Shown: positions 1 to 10,633, numbered from the stretch's first letter. The stretch: DNA of 59,501 bases from Candidatus Nitrosopumilus sp. (GCA_018263505.1 JAANXA010000013.1:1-59501), one strand, 5' to 3'. The notes: a model not told the origin generated them from the letters alone. Made by a program: numbers and translations.

Positions 1-5
1 TTTGA

Positions 6-791
6 TTGGCGATTGCAATGTTTGATCAAATTTGGTTGATTCCTTTAGGATTTGCAGCTGGCATATTGGGATCTATGATAGGTCTTGGTGGTGGAATTAT
101 TGTAGTTCCTATTTTGACTTTTTTGGGATTTTCCCCTTCTGTGGCTGCTAGTAATAGTCTTTTTGCAGCATTAAGTAATGCTATTGCATCTACTGCATCT
201 TATTCTAAACAAAAAAGAATTGAATTTTCATTAGGATTGAAACTCGGATTGTTGAGTGTTCCTGGAACTATTTTAGGTGCTGTTTTTTCATCTGATGTCT
301 CTTCTGAAATTTTTAAAATCTTATTTGGAATTATTTTGGTACTGTCTTCAGCTTATATTTTTCTTAGAAAAAAATTAGAATCTAAAGAAAAAACATTTTC
401 AAAACAAATGATAATTTTTGCAATAGGTGCAAGTTTTTTTGCAGGTATCGTTTCTTCATTTTTCGGAATTGGTGGTGGAATTATTTTTGTCCCTTTGATG
501 GTTGTTGGAATGGGAATGACTATGAAAAGAGCAGCTCCTACGTCTCAGTTGATTTTATTATTTGCATCTTTATCTGGAGTGATTGCTCATAGTATTTTGG
601 GACATCCTGATTTTCTTCAAGCAGGATTGTTAGCAATAGGTTCTTTCTTTGGTGGATTAGTTGGTGCACGTTTATCTCTTGATATTAAAGAAAGATATTT
701 ACAAATTCTAGTTTCAGGTGTTATTTTGATTGCAGCTGTAAAATTATTCATAGATTCTTTTTCTGACACTTCTGGTTTGTTTGGCTTTTAG
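6..791 (+). CDS. TauE/SafE-family sulfite exporter-like membrane protein
   Basis: Two repeated GxxxGxxxGxGGGIIxVP motifs and multiple TM segments. Confidence 0.85.
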   Translation: MAIAMFDQIWLIPLGFAAGILGSMIGLGGGIIVVPILTFLGFSPSVAASNSLFAALSNAIASTASYSKQKRIEFSLGLKLGLLSVPGTILGAVFSSDVSSEIFKILFGIILVLSSAYIFLRKKLESKEKTFSKQMIIFAIGASFFAGIVSSFFGIGGGIIFVPLMVVGMGMTMKRAAPTSQLILLFASLSGVIAHSILGHPDFLQAGLLAIGSFFGGLVGARLSLDIKERYLQILVSGVILIAAVKLFIDSFSDTSGLFGF

Positions 792-843
792 GCATAATAC
801 TTTACATGTCTTTTTATACAAATTTTGTAATGTAAATTGTTCA

Positions 844-890
844 TTGGATCTATTGATCTAACGAGCGGAGGGGACTGGTCGGCCTCTCTG
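844..890. ncRNA. Candidate structured/GC-rich intergenic element (two adjacent hairpins)
   Basis: TTGGATC-tatt-GATCTAA stem (844-861) followed by a GC-rich patch with GGAGG/CCTCT pairing (867-887), between convergent genes in an AT-rich genome. Confidence 0.3.
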
Positions 891-906
891 TATTTATTTT
901 AATAAT

Positions 907-1359
907 TTAACGTGGTGGTTCTTTTTTTATTCTATAGATGTTTTTCTTTGAAATTACAATTTGCTCTCCTTCTTGATTGGTTCCTTCATAATCTATTCCA
1001 ATCTTACCAAATTCTTCATCAATTTCTTTTTTTTCTGAAACTGTAAATTTTAATTTTAATACTTGATCAGTGTATAGTGGTTTAAGAAAGCGAGTATTCC
1101 TATTTTCCCATTCTGAATCACCATCTGTTCCAAGAAAAATTATCTCATTTCCATACATCTGACTTAATCTTGTAAATTCTCCCTCCATTCTTGATAAAAT
1201 TGCTCTTCCTGAAACTAGTTTTTGTTTTCCTTTTTGTTTTTCTTCCAAAAATGCATTTCTTACTCTGGAAAAATTTAGATATTCTTCTAATTCTTTATTT
1301 GAAATACTACATGTAGAAAAAAATGATTCTCCTACTCTGAATTCTGAAAACTTTTTCAA
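907..1359 (-). CDS. MaoC-like hot-dog dehydratase domain protein (tentative)
   Basis: 150-aa ORF with an N-terminal FxVGExF motif, directly downstream of an SDR. Confidence 0.5.
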   Translation of the reverse strand: MKKFSEFRVGESFFSTCSISNKELEEYLNFSRVRNAFLEEKQKGKQKLVSGRAILSRMEGEFTRLSQMYGNEIIFLGTDGDSEWENRNTRFLKPLYTDQVLKLKFTVSEKKEIDEEFGKIGIDYEGTNQEGEQIVISKKNIYRIKKEPPR

Positions 1360-1362
1360 TTT

Positions 1363-3135
1363 CTATCTTGATTCATCTACACAGAATGTTACTTCTGATG
1401 ATGAATTAGAACTATCTGATACTAGGAAATTTAATGCATTTGAAATATTCTCATTCTTTGGTTCTCCTCCTGCAACCGTTCCTGGAAATATTGTAAACAT
1501 TCTGATTTGTGATTTTAAAACATCACTTAGTTCTTGATTAACTGTTGTTGTAAATGGTCTTAATGCCCCTCTGAATACCTCTACCTGTGCTCTTTGAGTA
1601 CCTGTAACTTTTCTTCCAATTGGTAAATCTGGACCAATTATCATTATTGCACCTTTTGCATCTTTGTATAGTCGTGGATCATCTTTTCCTCCTGGTACAA
1701 ATTGTTCTAGTGCCCTTTGGGCAACTGTTGCTGGTGTTGAGATAAATTTCTCAGTTAACTCTTCCCATCCTGCTCTGTTTAATTCAGTTAATTTTGAAAT
1801 CTCTGGAAGTTTTCCTGTGATGTGGATTACAGCAAGAATTTTTCCTAAGTTCGTATTTGCTGTATTTAACCATCTTTGAACTTCTTCAGGATTTTTAATA
1901 TCTACTATGTGGGAATGGAATTTTCCACTGATGTATTCTTGAAGTTCTGTGGGTGTTGACTGTGAAATGAAACATGCAACTTTACCTCCATTTTTTTCAA
2001 TATGTGATGCTAAAAATTCAACTCTTTCTGCATCTGTTTTATCAGTTGCATCAATTGTAAATACAATTGATTTTCCTGAAAAATCTGGTTGATGTACTCC
2101 CGGTGTTGCAGTACCAATATGTGGTTTAACTGGATAAAATACTCTATCCCCTGGAATTACTTTTCCATTTAGAATTCTTGCAATTTGATCATCACACAAA
2201 TTCAGAACTGATTCTGAAACTTGGTCTTGTGATAAAAATTCTTGATTTGCAATCATATGTGATGTATTATTTTGAACTTTTTCAGCAATTGTTTGTATTT
2301 TGTTTAATAGATTTGTAAATGTCTCAGTTAGTTTTGAAACATCTTTTCCATTTGCTAATTTTGTAGCAGCTTTTGTTATTCCTTCTTTGATAACATTTTC
2401 ATCTTCTCCTAACAATGGAAGTAACTCTTTACTTGCTTCACTTACCTCTGTTGGAACTAAATCTTCAAATCCACTAACTCTCATAAATTCTGATGCAGCT
2501 TTTGGATAAACTGTTTTGTAAATCCTATCTGAATGTACAGGACCCGGATTTGTTGCAATTGAAATTATTCCTTTATTTGTTAATTCCCATGACATTGCCT
2601 CAGCTAGTCTATTTTTTGCACCTTGTGAGGCAGTATATGGACTTCTAAATCTATATGGTCTTTGTTCTAATGGTCTTTCTTCTGTAAAGAATGTTGAAAT
2701 TGTGATAATTTTACCCCCTTCTTTCATTACTTTTAGTGCTTGAACTGAGCCCCAAAAAGTACCTGTGAGATGAATTCCTATTGTACTTTTGAATTCTTCA
2801 AGAGGTGCATTTGCAAAACATGTGACAGGTCCTGAAACTCCTGCATTGTTAATTATGTAATCTACATTGATATTGTCATTTTTTAATGAATCAAACATTC
2901 CAGTCATTGCTGATTCATCTGCAACATCCACCCCTGCAAAAATTCTAACTGATGCACCGCTATTGTTTTTAGAAATAATTTCTTCCAATCCTTTAGCAGC
3001 TTCTTGTAAAGGCTCTTTTCGTCTTCCAAGTATAATCACACTTGCTCCTTTATCAACAAATTTTGTAGCGATTGCTTTTCCAATACCTGTACCACTACCT
3101 GTAATTAATGCCGTTTTTCCTTGAAATTTTAGCAT
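1363..3135 (-). CDS. Large two-domain SDR (short-chain dehydrogenase/reductase-like) protein
   Basis: TGSGTGIGKAIA nucleotide-binding motif, NNAGVSG, second Rossmann-like half (590 aa). Confidence 0.8.
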   Translation of the reverse strand: MLKFQGKTALITGSGTGIGKAIATKFVDKGASVIILGRRKEPLQEAAKGLEEIISKNNSGASVRIFAGVDVADESAMTGMFDSLKNDNINVDYIINNAGVSGPVTCFANAPLEEFKSTIGIHLTGTFWGSVQALKVMKEGGKIITISTFFTEERPLEQRPYRFRSPYTASQGAKNRLAEAMSWELTNKGIISIATNPGPVHSDRIYKTVYPKAASEFMRVSGFEDLVPTEVSEASKELLPLLGEDENVIKEGITKAATKLANGKDVSKLTETFTNLLNKIQTIAEKVQNNTSHMIANQEFLSQDQVSESVLNLCDDQIARILNGKVIPGDRVFYPVKPHIGTATPGVHQPDFSGKSIVFTIDATDKTDAERVEFLASHIEKNGGKVACFISQSTPTELQEYISGKFHSHIVDIKNPEEVQRWLNTANTNLGKILAVIHITGKLPEISKLTELNRAGWEELTEKFISTPATVAQRALEQFVPGGKDDPRLYKDAKGAIMIIGPDLPIGRKVTGTQRAQVEVFRGALRPFTTTVNQELSDVLKSQIRMFTIFPGTVAGGEPKNENISNALNFLVSDSSNSSSEVTFCVDESR

Positions 3136-3232
3136 AACAAAATTACCCCCACTTGTGCAATATTTAATTCGATTGATCTATGTGGTTTTTTTCCTTGATA
3201 TCTTTATTTGTGGGCTTTATTGATGACTATTA

Positions 3233-3469
3233 ATGCATGATACCGAATCTGATACATTTGTTTATCAGACATGGCCTGAAAAATTTGGTTCTATGTTAAA
3301 TGAAATTGGCATATCTTCTGAATCCAATGAAATTGGAACTGATGATGTTGAAAAAGGTGATTATTATAGTAGATATTTTGCTCAAACCCCAAGAATGGTA
3401 ACTAATCGTGGTACTCTTATTGTAAAAAATTCTAATATCGACGTAATTCAAATTATTCAAAAGGGATAA
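3233..3469 (+). CDS. Hypothetical protein
   Basis: 78-aa ORF, 2 nt before the next CDS. Confidence 0.55.
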   Translation: MHDTESDTFVYQTWPEKFGSMLNEIGISSESNEIGTDDVEKGDYYSRYFAQTPRMVTNRGTLIVKNSNIDVIQIIQKG

Positions 3470-3471
3470 TC

Positions 3472-3852
3472 ATGCAAGATCCAAATCCACTGCCTTGGGG
3501 CGCACAAGATAGATTTCAAGCACATTTCATTGTTAGAGTAGACCCTTTTCTTTGGGATGTTAAAAATTTCGTTGCTAAAACAAAACTAACTACTCAAGGA
3601 CATTTTGGAACAAAATCTATTGTTAAAGTTGAATGGGATGGACCTGGCAAATTGTCCGTTAAACTCAATGAAGATGTTGAATTAAACGAGATGATTGCAA
3701 AACAATCAATTAAAGATGCTACTATCTATGTTGAACCTACTGATAGTGCAGTTCGAATAAGAGGTAAATGGGATAATCATATTGCCTTTGGTATTTCAAA
3801 AGATCTTTTTGAAATATATGATAAAATTGCTGGACACATAAAATCTGTTTAA
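3472..3852 (+). CDS. Hypothetical protein
   Basis: 126-aa ORF with coding-like composition, tightly spaced to the upstream ORF. Confidence 0.65.
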   Translation: MQDPNPLPWGAQDRFQAHFIVRVDPFLWDVKNFVAKTKLTTQGHFGTKSIVKVEWDGPGKLSVKLNEDVELNEMIAKQSIKDATIYVEPTDSAVRIRGKWDNHIAFGISKDLFEIYDKIAGHIKSV

Positions 3853-4385
3853 GCTTTCCACCAATCTAAGGCAAGAAAATCTACATGGTCTTTTCCTTTT
3901 GGAATTGCTAGAATGAATTGTTTTCTTACTGTTGTAGCTAATCTTCCTGCAAGAACTACTCCTGTTGCAGTTATTGATTCAGTTCTATTATACACTTGAA
4001 TCAAAAATGGTGCATGATCAATCCCTGGCCCCTTTTCATAAACTGCAAAATCACATCCAAATTTTATTCCGGGATTAATTATGTACCCTTTGTCTCTAAA
4101 ATTTTTGTAAACTAGATATTTTTTATCAAATTCATGAACTTCTTTTTTACAAATTTCAATTATTTGTTCAATTGTCATTTTGTGTTTTTGTTTTGTAATT
4201 GTTATTTTTTTATTTTCTAAAAGATACAACCCTTCTATTAAATCCAATATTAACGGGACATCAATTTCTTCTACCTTTGGTTTTGGAATCCCTATAGGTT
4301 TTCCATAATACCCTTGACTGAAAAGTTTTCGAGAATCTTCTATACTCCAAACAATTATTCTATTTTCAATTAATTCACTTTTCAT
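3849..4385 (-). CDS. endA: tRNA-intron splicing endonuclease
   Basis: C-terminal catalytic-domain signature YKNFRDKGYIINPGIKFGCDFAVYEKGPGIDHAPFLIQV. Confidence 0.9.
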   Translation of the reverse strand: MKSELIENRIIVWSIEDSRKLFSQGYYGKPIGIPKPKVEEIDVPLILDLIEGLYLLENKKITITKQKHKMTIEQIIEICKKEVHEFDKKYLVYKNFRDKGYIINPGIKFGCDFAVYEKGPGIDHAPFLIQVYNRTESITATGVVLAGRLATTVRKQFILAIPKGKDHVDFLALDWWKA

Positions 4386-4469
4386 TATTATTTTTAAACA
4401 TTAAACGTATATGAATTCTTTATAGGAATATTTTGATACTAAAAATAAAGTAAAAATTAGATTTTTTTG

Positions 4470-5123
4470 TTATAGGCTCAATGCTAGTAGTATGAAAGAA
4501 TCTGAAACTCTTTGACATTTATCTGCCATCTCTTCAATTCCTTCGATGACATCTTTGATCAACATCAATTCTTTTGTGTTTGTTACTTCTGAAAGAAGTT
4601 TTAATGTTGCTTGTCTGTATTTGTTATCTATCTCCCTTTCAATTGTTTGTGTTTCTTGCGCTAACTCAATTGCACTTGCAGTATTTGTATTCAAACTTCT
4701 GATGATCTCATTTAGTTTGTAAACTTGATCTACTACTAAACTGATTAACTCTGTGATGTCTTTGTCAAGTTTTGCACTTTTCAGAGTTGCCGGTTTCACA
4801 TTTGATAGTTTGAAAGAAATTCCTGTAATGTAACCTGCAATTTCATCCATTGTGTATGCGGTATTTAGAAGATTTTCTCTGTTCATGATCAATCCTCCAA
4901 CATCAGCTACTTCACGTGTAATCTTTCTTCTGAGATTTTCAACTTCTTCTTCGATAGATGAAATTTGTTCTAATGCATTTTTGATCCCAGTTTTTTCTTT
5001 TTTCATCATGAGATCAGGAAGTGTTGCAAGTTCTCTTGATGCGTTTAGAATTCTATTGATTTCATCTTGTAAAACTGCTATGGCCTTTCTTTTTGCTTGA
5101 ACTTCAAGCTCTCCACTATACAT
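4470..5123 (-). CDS. DUF47 / PhoU-like phosphate transport regulator
   Basis: All-helical 217 aa with a DUF47-type C-terminal pattern (IKDVIEGIEEMADKCQRVSD). Confidence 0.8.
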   Translation of the reverse strand: MYSGELEVQAKRKAIAVLQDEINRILNASRELATLPDLMMKKEKTGIKNALEQISSIEEEVENLRRKITREVADVGGLIMNRENLLNTAYTMDEIAGYITGISFKLSNVKPATLKSAKLDKDITELISLVVDQVYKLNEIIRSLNTNTASAIELAQETQTIEREIDNKYRQATLKLLSEVTNTKELMLIKDVIEGIEEMADKCQRVSDSFILLALSL

Positions 5124-5188
5124 AACAAAAAGTCGATCAATCTCAGGTAATTTAAATCCTTTATGACTTTAGCATTTTTTGAGTATAT

Positions 5189-6955
5189 CTACATCAAACT
5201 TTTGTTATGTGCAACCTTTTTTTGACCTTGATACAATGTAATGATTTCTTCATTAGTTGATGCATTTTCTACTGTTTTTTCTATCCTGATCTTCCCTGTA
5301 AATTTTGGAAATCGTAAAGCAAGACCTGTATCCTTTCTGATTTTATTTTTTGCAGCTTTGTGAATTGGACTGATTGTAATTTCTGATGCTACAACTTCAA
5401 TCACTAGTTCTGGTTCAAACCATACATCTGCTTCCATCTCTGTATCTATCCTGGGATTTTTTTTGATTGTAACTTTTGAATTAAGAATTTGATATAATTG
5501 ATCTAGACTTTCATCTGTAAATCCTGTACCTACTTTACAAATACTTGTGAATGTATCTTCATCTTCATCATATGTTGCAAGTAATAATGTCCCATAATTT
5601 CCAGTCCTTCTACCTTTTCCAAAATATCCTCCAATAACTACTAGGTCTAAACTATCTCCTAACTCATTTTGATACTCTCTTTTTAATTTTAACCAATGAC
5701 TACCTCTAGAACCTGCTTGATATGGTTTATCTAACATTTTCAACATTAACCCCTCACTTCCTTCATTGATACTATTTTCCAAAAATTCTGTAATATCATT
5801 TTCATTTTTTACAATTATCATTGGAATGTGTTTTGCAAATTCATTTTCTTTGACAATTTTTTCTAATTTCTTTCTTCTTTCTTTGTAATTCATTTCTAAA
5901 CAACTGTTTCCATTACAAAACAAAATATCGAAAAAATTTATTGTGATTGGATATTGTGTAACTGCTTTTTCAATTTTGTATTTCCTTCTTCTATGCATCA
6001 ATTCTTGAAATGGCAAAAACTCTCCAGTGTTTTCGTTTATTGCAACTGCCTCAGCTTCTAAAATTACATTTTCAGCTTGAATTACTTTTGGAATTTTTTC
6101 TATTATATCTGGATAGTAACTAGATATATTTTCGAGGCTTCTTGAAAATAAAACTATTTTATCACCTTCTATGTGAATCTGTACTCTTTCTCCATCCAAT
6201 TTGTATTCTGCTGCAAATTCTTTTCCAAATTTAATTACTGCTTCTTCTTCACTCTTTATTCTATCTGCTAACATAGGTCTGATTGGATTAAACAAAATTA
6301 TTTCAAATTCTTTAATTCCTCTTATCCCTTCAATGGAAATTTTTTCTGCAACTTTCCCTAAGTCACTTGAAACATTATATGCGTGTTGTAAGAATTTTCT
6401 GTTCTCTTTGTTTTTTGTAAACGTGATTGCCAATGCATCCATAACTGTATTTTCTGCAACTCCTAGTCTCAATGTACCTAACAAAATTTTTAAAATGAAT
6501 TTCCCTTCTATTGGACTTGCATCATTAAGAAGACTTGAAATGTATTTCATTTTCATATCTTGGGAGCGCATTCCCTCCAAATTTGCAATTTTTAACAATG
6601 TTTCATAGACTCTTTCAACTGTAATGTCTTCTACCATGAATGTTGTTTGTGTTTTTTGTTCTAAAATTATTGATGCTGCATGTCCTAAATCACCTTCTCT
6701 TTGATATATTTCATTAATTTTTTTAATTGGAATCCCTGATGACTTTGAAATTGCTCTAATTGCAAGTTTTTCTGCAACCCCTAACTCTATTCCTTCAAAA
6801 TCTGGTCTTATCTTACCTTGCAGTAAATACACAATCTTTGAAATCACTTCATTTGGTGTTTTTTCAAATAATTCTACTAAAAACTGTGTTAATTCTAATC
6901 TTTTCCTGGTTGACTCCATTTTATCAAATGCGTCAGAGAGAATTGCAAATTCCAT
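5189..6955 (-). CDS. lig: ATP-dependent DNA ligase
   Basis: Adenylation motif EYKLDGERVQIH, GSHWLKLKREY, 588 aa. Confidence 0.97.
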   Translation of the reverse strand: MEFAILSDAFDKMESTRKRLELTQFLVELFEKTPNEVISKIVYLLQGKIRPDFEGIELGVAEKLAIRAISKSSGIPIKKINEIYQREGDLGHAASIILEQKTQTTFMVEDITVERVYETLLKIANLEGMRSQDMKMKYISSLLNDASPIEGKFILKILLGTLRLGVAENTVMDALAITFTKNKENRKFLQHAYNVSSDLGKVAEKISIEGIRGIKEFEIILFNPIRPMLADRIKSEEEAVIKFGKEFAAEYKLDGERVQIHIEGDKIVLFSRSLENISSYYPDIIEKIPKVIQAENVILEAEAVAINENTGEFLPFQELMHRRRKYKIEKAVTQYPITINFFDILFCNGNSCLEMNYKERRKKLEKIVKENEFAKHIPMIIVKNENDITEFLENSINEGSEGLMLKMLDKPYQAGSRGSHWLKLKREYQNELGDSLDLVVIGGYFGKGRRTGNYGTLLLATYDEDEDTFTSICKVGTGFTDESLDQLYQILNSKVTIKKNPRIDTEMEADVWFEPELVIEVVASEITISPIHKAAKNKIRKDTGLALRFPKFTGKIRIEKTVENASTNEEIITLYQGQKKVAHNKSLM

Positions 6956-7042
6956 TCTAATTCTTTGTTTATTCCTGAATAAAAGTATGAATTTGATTTT
7001 TTTATTTGATCTTGTTGACTTTGTTTCAGCGTTTTTTCAATT

Positions 7043-7453
7043 TTAAATATATTTGAAAATGGTTGGTTTATCTGAACTATGTGTTTCAGATACCATTGCA
7101 AAATTATACAACGGATACATCTTTTTGTATTGTTTCATAAAACTCCATGTCACATCATGTGTTTTGAATTCTGTTCTAATTCCATCTAATGATGTTTGTT
7201 TTCCATATACATCAAAAACCACAATTGAGTACTGTTTTGGACGATTATGTGGTTTTGCTTTAAGAAGCCATGCTAATGCAAATACAAACACAGAGCCTAA
7301 AATGACATATTCTCCAGCTATTCTAAAAAATGATATGATGATTCCTGGAATTGTTTGTCCAAACAAAATCACCATGAAATTTGAAAATGAGATTATTGCT
7401 AAGGCTGTAATGATGTATGTTTTCCAATCAAAAAGAATCTGAAACACATTCAT
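7043..7453 (-). CDS. Hypothetical membrane protein
   Basis: N-terminal TM segments plus a soluble C-terminal domain. Confidence 0.6.
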   Translation of the reverse strand: MNVFQILFDWKTYIITALAIISFSNFMVILFGQTIPGIIISFFRIAGEYVILGSVFVFALAWLLKAKPHNRPKQYSIVVFDVYGKQTSLDGIRTEFKTHDVTWSFMKQYKKMYPLYNFAMVSETHSSDKPTIFKYI

Positions 7454-7518
7454 GGTGTAATTTAGATATGTGCTTTTTTGATTTAACTATTTCTTAAAAA
7501 TATTTAATTTGAAAATAC

Positions 7519-8670
7519 TCAATCCGGATCTTCATAATTTTCTTTCTTTTCACCACTAGAAATACTACCTTCGATTGGTTTCATTTTTTCTTCTAAGACA
7601 CTCATTCTTGCTTTGTATCCTTCAGCATATTCTAATTCTGAAGGTACAAGTGTTGCTGGATGAATAAACCCTTGACTTCTAATCGCAATAGCTTTCTTTG
7701 TTGCAATCTCTCTTACATAATCCCAATCTGGAGTTGAAAATCCATCAAATGGGCCTGTGAATTTTCCATTATGCATGCTAAATACCAATGATTCAACAAT
7801 TGGTATACAGAAATTGATTGTTGCCGCAGAGTTTAGTTTTACTGGCATCAGTGGCATGTTGTGACTTCCTCTTGTGTTTCCTGCAACATAATGTGGATTG
7901 TTAAACACACTTCCAACTTCTTCAGTTGCTGGAAACAACTTTTGTGTTCTTACCATGCATATTGGGTCATCTTTTCCGACATAAGTTCCTGCAATATTGT
8001 GTAATCTGTCTGTTGATGCTGCAAGAATAGGCTCTCCATCTTTTGTAGTAACTGTATCAACTACATATCTACCTGGATACATTAATGCTGCCTCAATTGT
8101 TGGTTTATCTTTCCATAATTCTAATGCTGCAACTTTACCTTCTTCAACATCCATAATATTCATGATTACACCATCTGCAAGATTTCTGTTAACAATTAAT
8201 CCTGTATTGCTTAATGCATCTACAAACATTCTGTAAATTGGGTAGTTGAATGCACCTGGTTCTGTTTTATCTGCTGCAAAAACTGTAAATGCTTCATTTG
8301 GTCTTTCTTCAAATTCCATTTCTGCAACCCCTGGACCCATACCTTTTACATTTCCTGAAAATGAATCTTTTAACAAATCTTGACCTGCACCATACAATCC
8401 TTCTTCCTTTGCAACTTTAGTACCTGCCATGAATGCATCCCATGCCATTTTGTGAATTTTTTCATTGTTTACACCGTGAGTATGGGACATTACAATATGT
8501 GTATCATCCCCACAATACCCAATGTAATAATCAATTAACAGATCTGAAGAATTTTCAACTGTATCTCGAATTGCTTGAATTAATGCATCGCTTGGCTTTG
8601 TATGTCCTCCAATTCCACCGACATCTGCTTTTATTATTGAAACTGTAATTTTCATAATTACAATTTTCAT
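7519..8670 (-). CDS. fbp: Bifunctional fructose-1,6-bisphosphate aldolase/phosphatase
   Basis: ITVSIIKADVGGIGGHTKPS start and archaeal FBPA/P motifs; true start probably MKITVSI. Confidence 0.95.
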   Translation of the reverse strand: MKIVIMKITVSIIKADVGGIGGHTKPSDALIQAIRDTVENSSDLLIDYYIGYCGDDTHIVMSHTHGVNNEKIHKMAWDAFMAGTKVAKEEGLYGAGQDLLKDSFSGNVKGMGPGVAEMEFEERPNEAFTVFAADKTEPGAFNYPIYRMFVDALSNTGLIVNRNLADGVIMNIMDVEEGKVAALELWKDKPTIEAALMYPGRYVVDTVTTKDGEPILAASTDRLHNIAGTYVGKDDPICMVRTQKLFPATEEVGSVFNNPHYVAGNTRGSHNMPLMPVKLNSAATINFCIPIVESLVFSMHNGKFTGPFDGFSTPDWDYVREIATKKAIAIRSQGFIHPATLVPSELEYAEGYKARMSVLEEKMKPIEGSISSGEKKENYEDPD

Positions 8671-8783
8671 CCCTGTGATTTATGTGCTTTTAGAAAAAAT
8701 CTGATCTAAAAAAATTCCAATAAATGTTGTTTTTTTTTCAAAAATTCATAACAGTAATAAATCCCTTTGATGGCTGATGTCGT

Positions 8784-10082
8784 ATGGCAGATAAACAACA
8801 CCTGAACATGATTGTTACAGGACATATTGATAATGGAAAATCCACAACTATGGGTCATTTCTTAATGGATCTAGGAGTTGTAGATGAAAGAACTATTGCA
8901 GCACATGGAGCTGAATCCGAGAAGACCGGAAAAGGTGATACTTTCAAGTATGCATGGGTAATGGATAATATTAAAGACGAAAGAGAAAGAGGAATTACAA
9001 TTGATCTTGCTTTCCAAAAGTTTGAATCAAGTAAATACTTCTTTACTTTGATTGATGCTCCTGGACACAGGGACTTTATTAAAAACATGATTACTGGCGC
9101 TTCTGAAGCAGATGCTGCCGTTTTAGTACTTTCAGCTAAAGAAGGTGAAACCGATACTGCAATTGCTGCAGGTGGTCAAGCAAGAGAGCACGCATTCTTG
9201 TTAAAAACACTCGGTGTAGGACAAATCATTGTTGCAATCAACAAAATGGATGCTGTCGAATACAAAGAAGATGCATTCAAAACTGCCAAAGAAAAAGGTG
9301 AAAAATTAATCCGTTCAGTTGGTTACAAAGTAGAAAATGTCCCATTTATTCCAGTTTCTGGATGGAAAGGTGACAATTTAGTTAAGAAAACTGAAAACAT
9401 GCCATGGTATTCTGGTAAAACTTTACTTGAAGCATTTGATGACTTCACAGTAGCTGAAAAACCAATTGGAAAACCATTACGTGTTCCAATTCAAGATGTT
9501 TACACAATTACTGGTGTTGGTACTGTACCTGTAGGTAGAGTGGAAACCGGAACTATGAAAGCAGGTGACAAAATTGTTGTCATGCCTTCAGGCGCTCCTG
9601 GTGAAATCAAATCTATAGAGACTCACCATACTGAAATGCCATCTGCAGAAGCAGGTGACAACATTGGTTTCAATCTTAGAGGTGTTGAAAAGAAAGACAT
9701 CAAAAGAGGTGATGTGTTAGGAACTCCTGATGCACCACCAAATGTCGCAAAAGAATTCAAAGCCCAAATTATTGTTATTCACCACCCAACAGCAATTGCT
9801 CCTGGATACACTCCAGTAATGCATGCACACACTACACAGGTTGCAGCAACTGTTACTGAATTCCTCCAAAAGATAAATCCAGCAACAGGTGCAGTTGAAG
9901 AAGAAAATCCAAAATTCCTTAAAGTTGGTGATTCTGCAATTGTCAAAATCAGACCGGTGAGACCAACATGTATTGAAACCTTTAAAGAATTTCCTGAGAT
10001 GGGTAGATTCGCCCTTAGAGATATGGGTGCAACTATTGCAGCAGGAATTGTTAAGGAAATTACTGAAGAGTACAAACCATAG
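8784..10082 (+). CDS. tuf: Translation elongation factor EF-1 alpha
   Basis: GHIDNGKSTT, DAPGHRDF, NKMD GTPase motifs. Confidence 0.98.
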   Translation: MADKQHLNMIVTGHIDNGKSTTMGHFLMDLGVVDERTIAAHGAESEKTGKGDTFKYAWVMDNIKDERERGITIDLAFQKFESSKYFFTLIDAPGHRDFIKNMITGASEADAAVLVLSAKEGETDTAIAAGGQAREHAFLLKTLGVGQIIVAINKMDAVEYKEDAFKTAKEKGEKLIRSVGYKVENVPFIPVSGWKGDNLVKKTENMPWYSGKTLLEAFDDFTVAEKPIGKPLRVPIQDVYTITGVGTVPVGRVETGTMKAGDKIVVMPSGAPGEIKSIETHHTEMPSAEAGDNIGFNLRGVEKKDIKRGDVLGTPDAPPNVAKEFKAQIIVIHHPTAIAPGYTPVMHAHTTQVAATVTEFLQKINPATGAVEEENPKFLKVGDSAIVKIRPVRPTCIETFKEFPEMGRFALRDMGATIAAGIVKEITEEYKP

Positions 10083-10091
10083 GCGGATTTT

Positions 10092-10400
10092 ATGACACAA
10101 ACCGCCCGTGTTAAACTCACTTCTGTTAGCCTTCCAAAGTTAGATGGTGTATGTGGGGAAATCATGGGAATTGGTAAAAAAACTGGTGTCAAAGTTAAAG
10201 GTCCTACTCCATTGCCTGTAAAACGACTACATGTTGCAACTCGAAAATCTCCTTGTGGAAGTGGAACTGAAACTTATGAAAAATGGGAGATGAAAATGCA
10301 TAGAAGAATTATCAATATCAATGCTGATGATAAAGCAATTAGACAATTAATGAGATTAAAAATCCCTGATGATGTGTACATTGAATTGTCTTTAACATGA
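10092..10400 (+). CDS. rps10: 30S ribosomal protein S10
   Basis: 102-aa S10 sequence directly after EF-1alpha (conserved synteny). Confidence 0.95.
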   Translation: MTQTARVKLTSVSLPKLDGVCGEIMGIGKKTGVKVKGPTPLPVKRLHVATRKSPCGSGTETYEKWEMKMHRRIININADDKAIRQLMRLKIPDDVYIELSLT

Positions 10401-10426
10401 TTTGGTATCCTTAAATTATAGAAATT

Positions 10427-10633
10427 TTGATGATTAACATGGTTGAAGAAAGTTTTGATGAAATGGAAGAAACTCCTGTTGAAACATTTGATGTAAAATA
10501 TGCTTGTTTGAGATGTGGAACTGAAGTTTCTAACACTGAACTGTCTCGATTACCTGAGATCAAATGTATTTGTGGATTTAGAGTATTTACTAAATCCAGA
10601 CCTCCTGTAGTTAAAACAGTAAAAGCGATTTAG
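10427..10633 (+). CDS. rpoP: DNA-directed RNA polymerase subunit P (Rpo12)
   Basis: YxCxxCGxx...IKCxCGxRVxxKxR zinc ribbon; start probably internal. Confidence 0.85.
   Translation: MMINMVEESFDEMEETPVETFDVKYACLRCGTEVSNTELSRLPEIKCICGFRVFTKSRPPVVKTVKAI

Noticed and set aside
7053-7442. 129-aa + strand ORF
   Set aside because: Antisense to the better-supported membrane protein at 7043-7453.
9717-10192. Antisense ORFs over EF-1alpha
   Set aside because: Shadow ORFs of a highly conserved gene.
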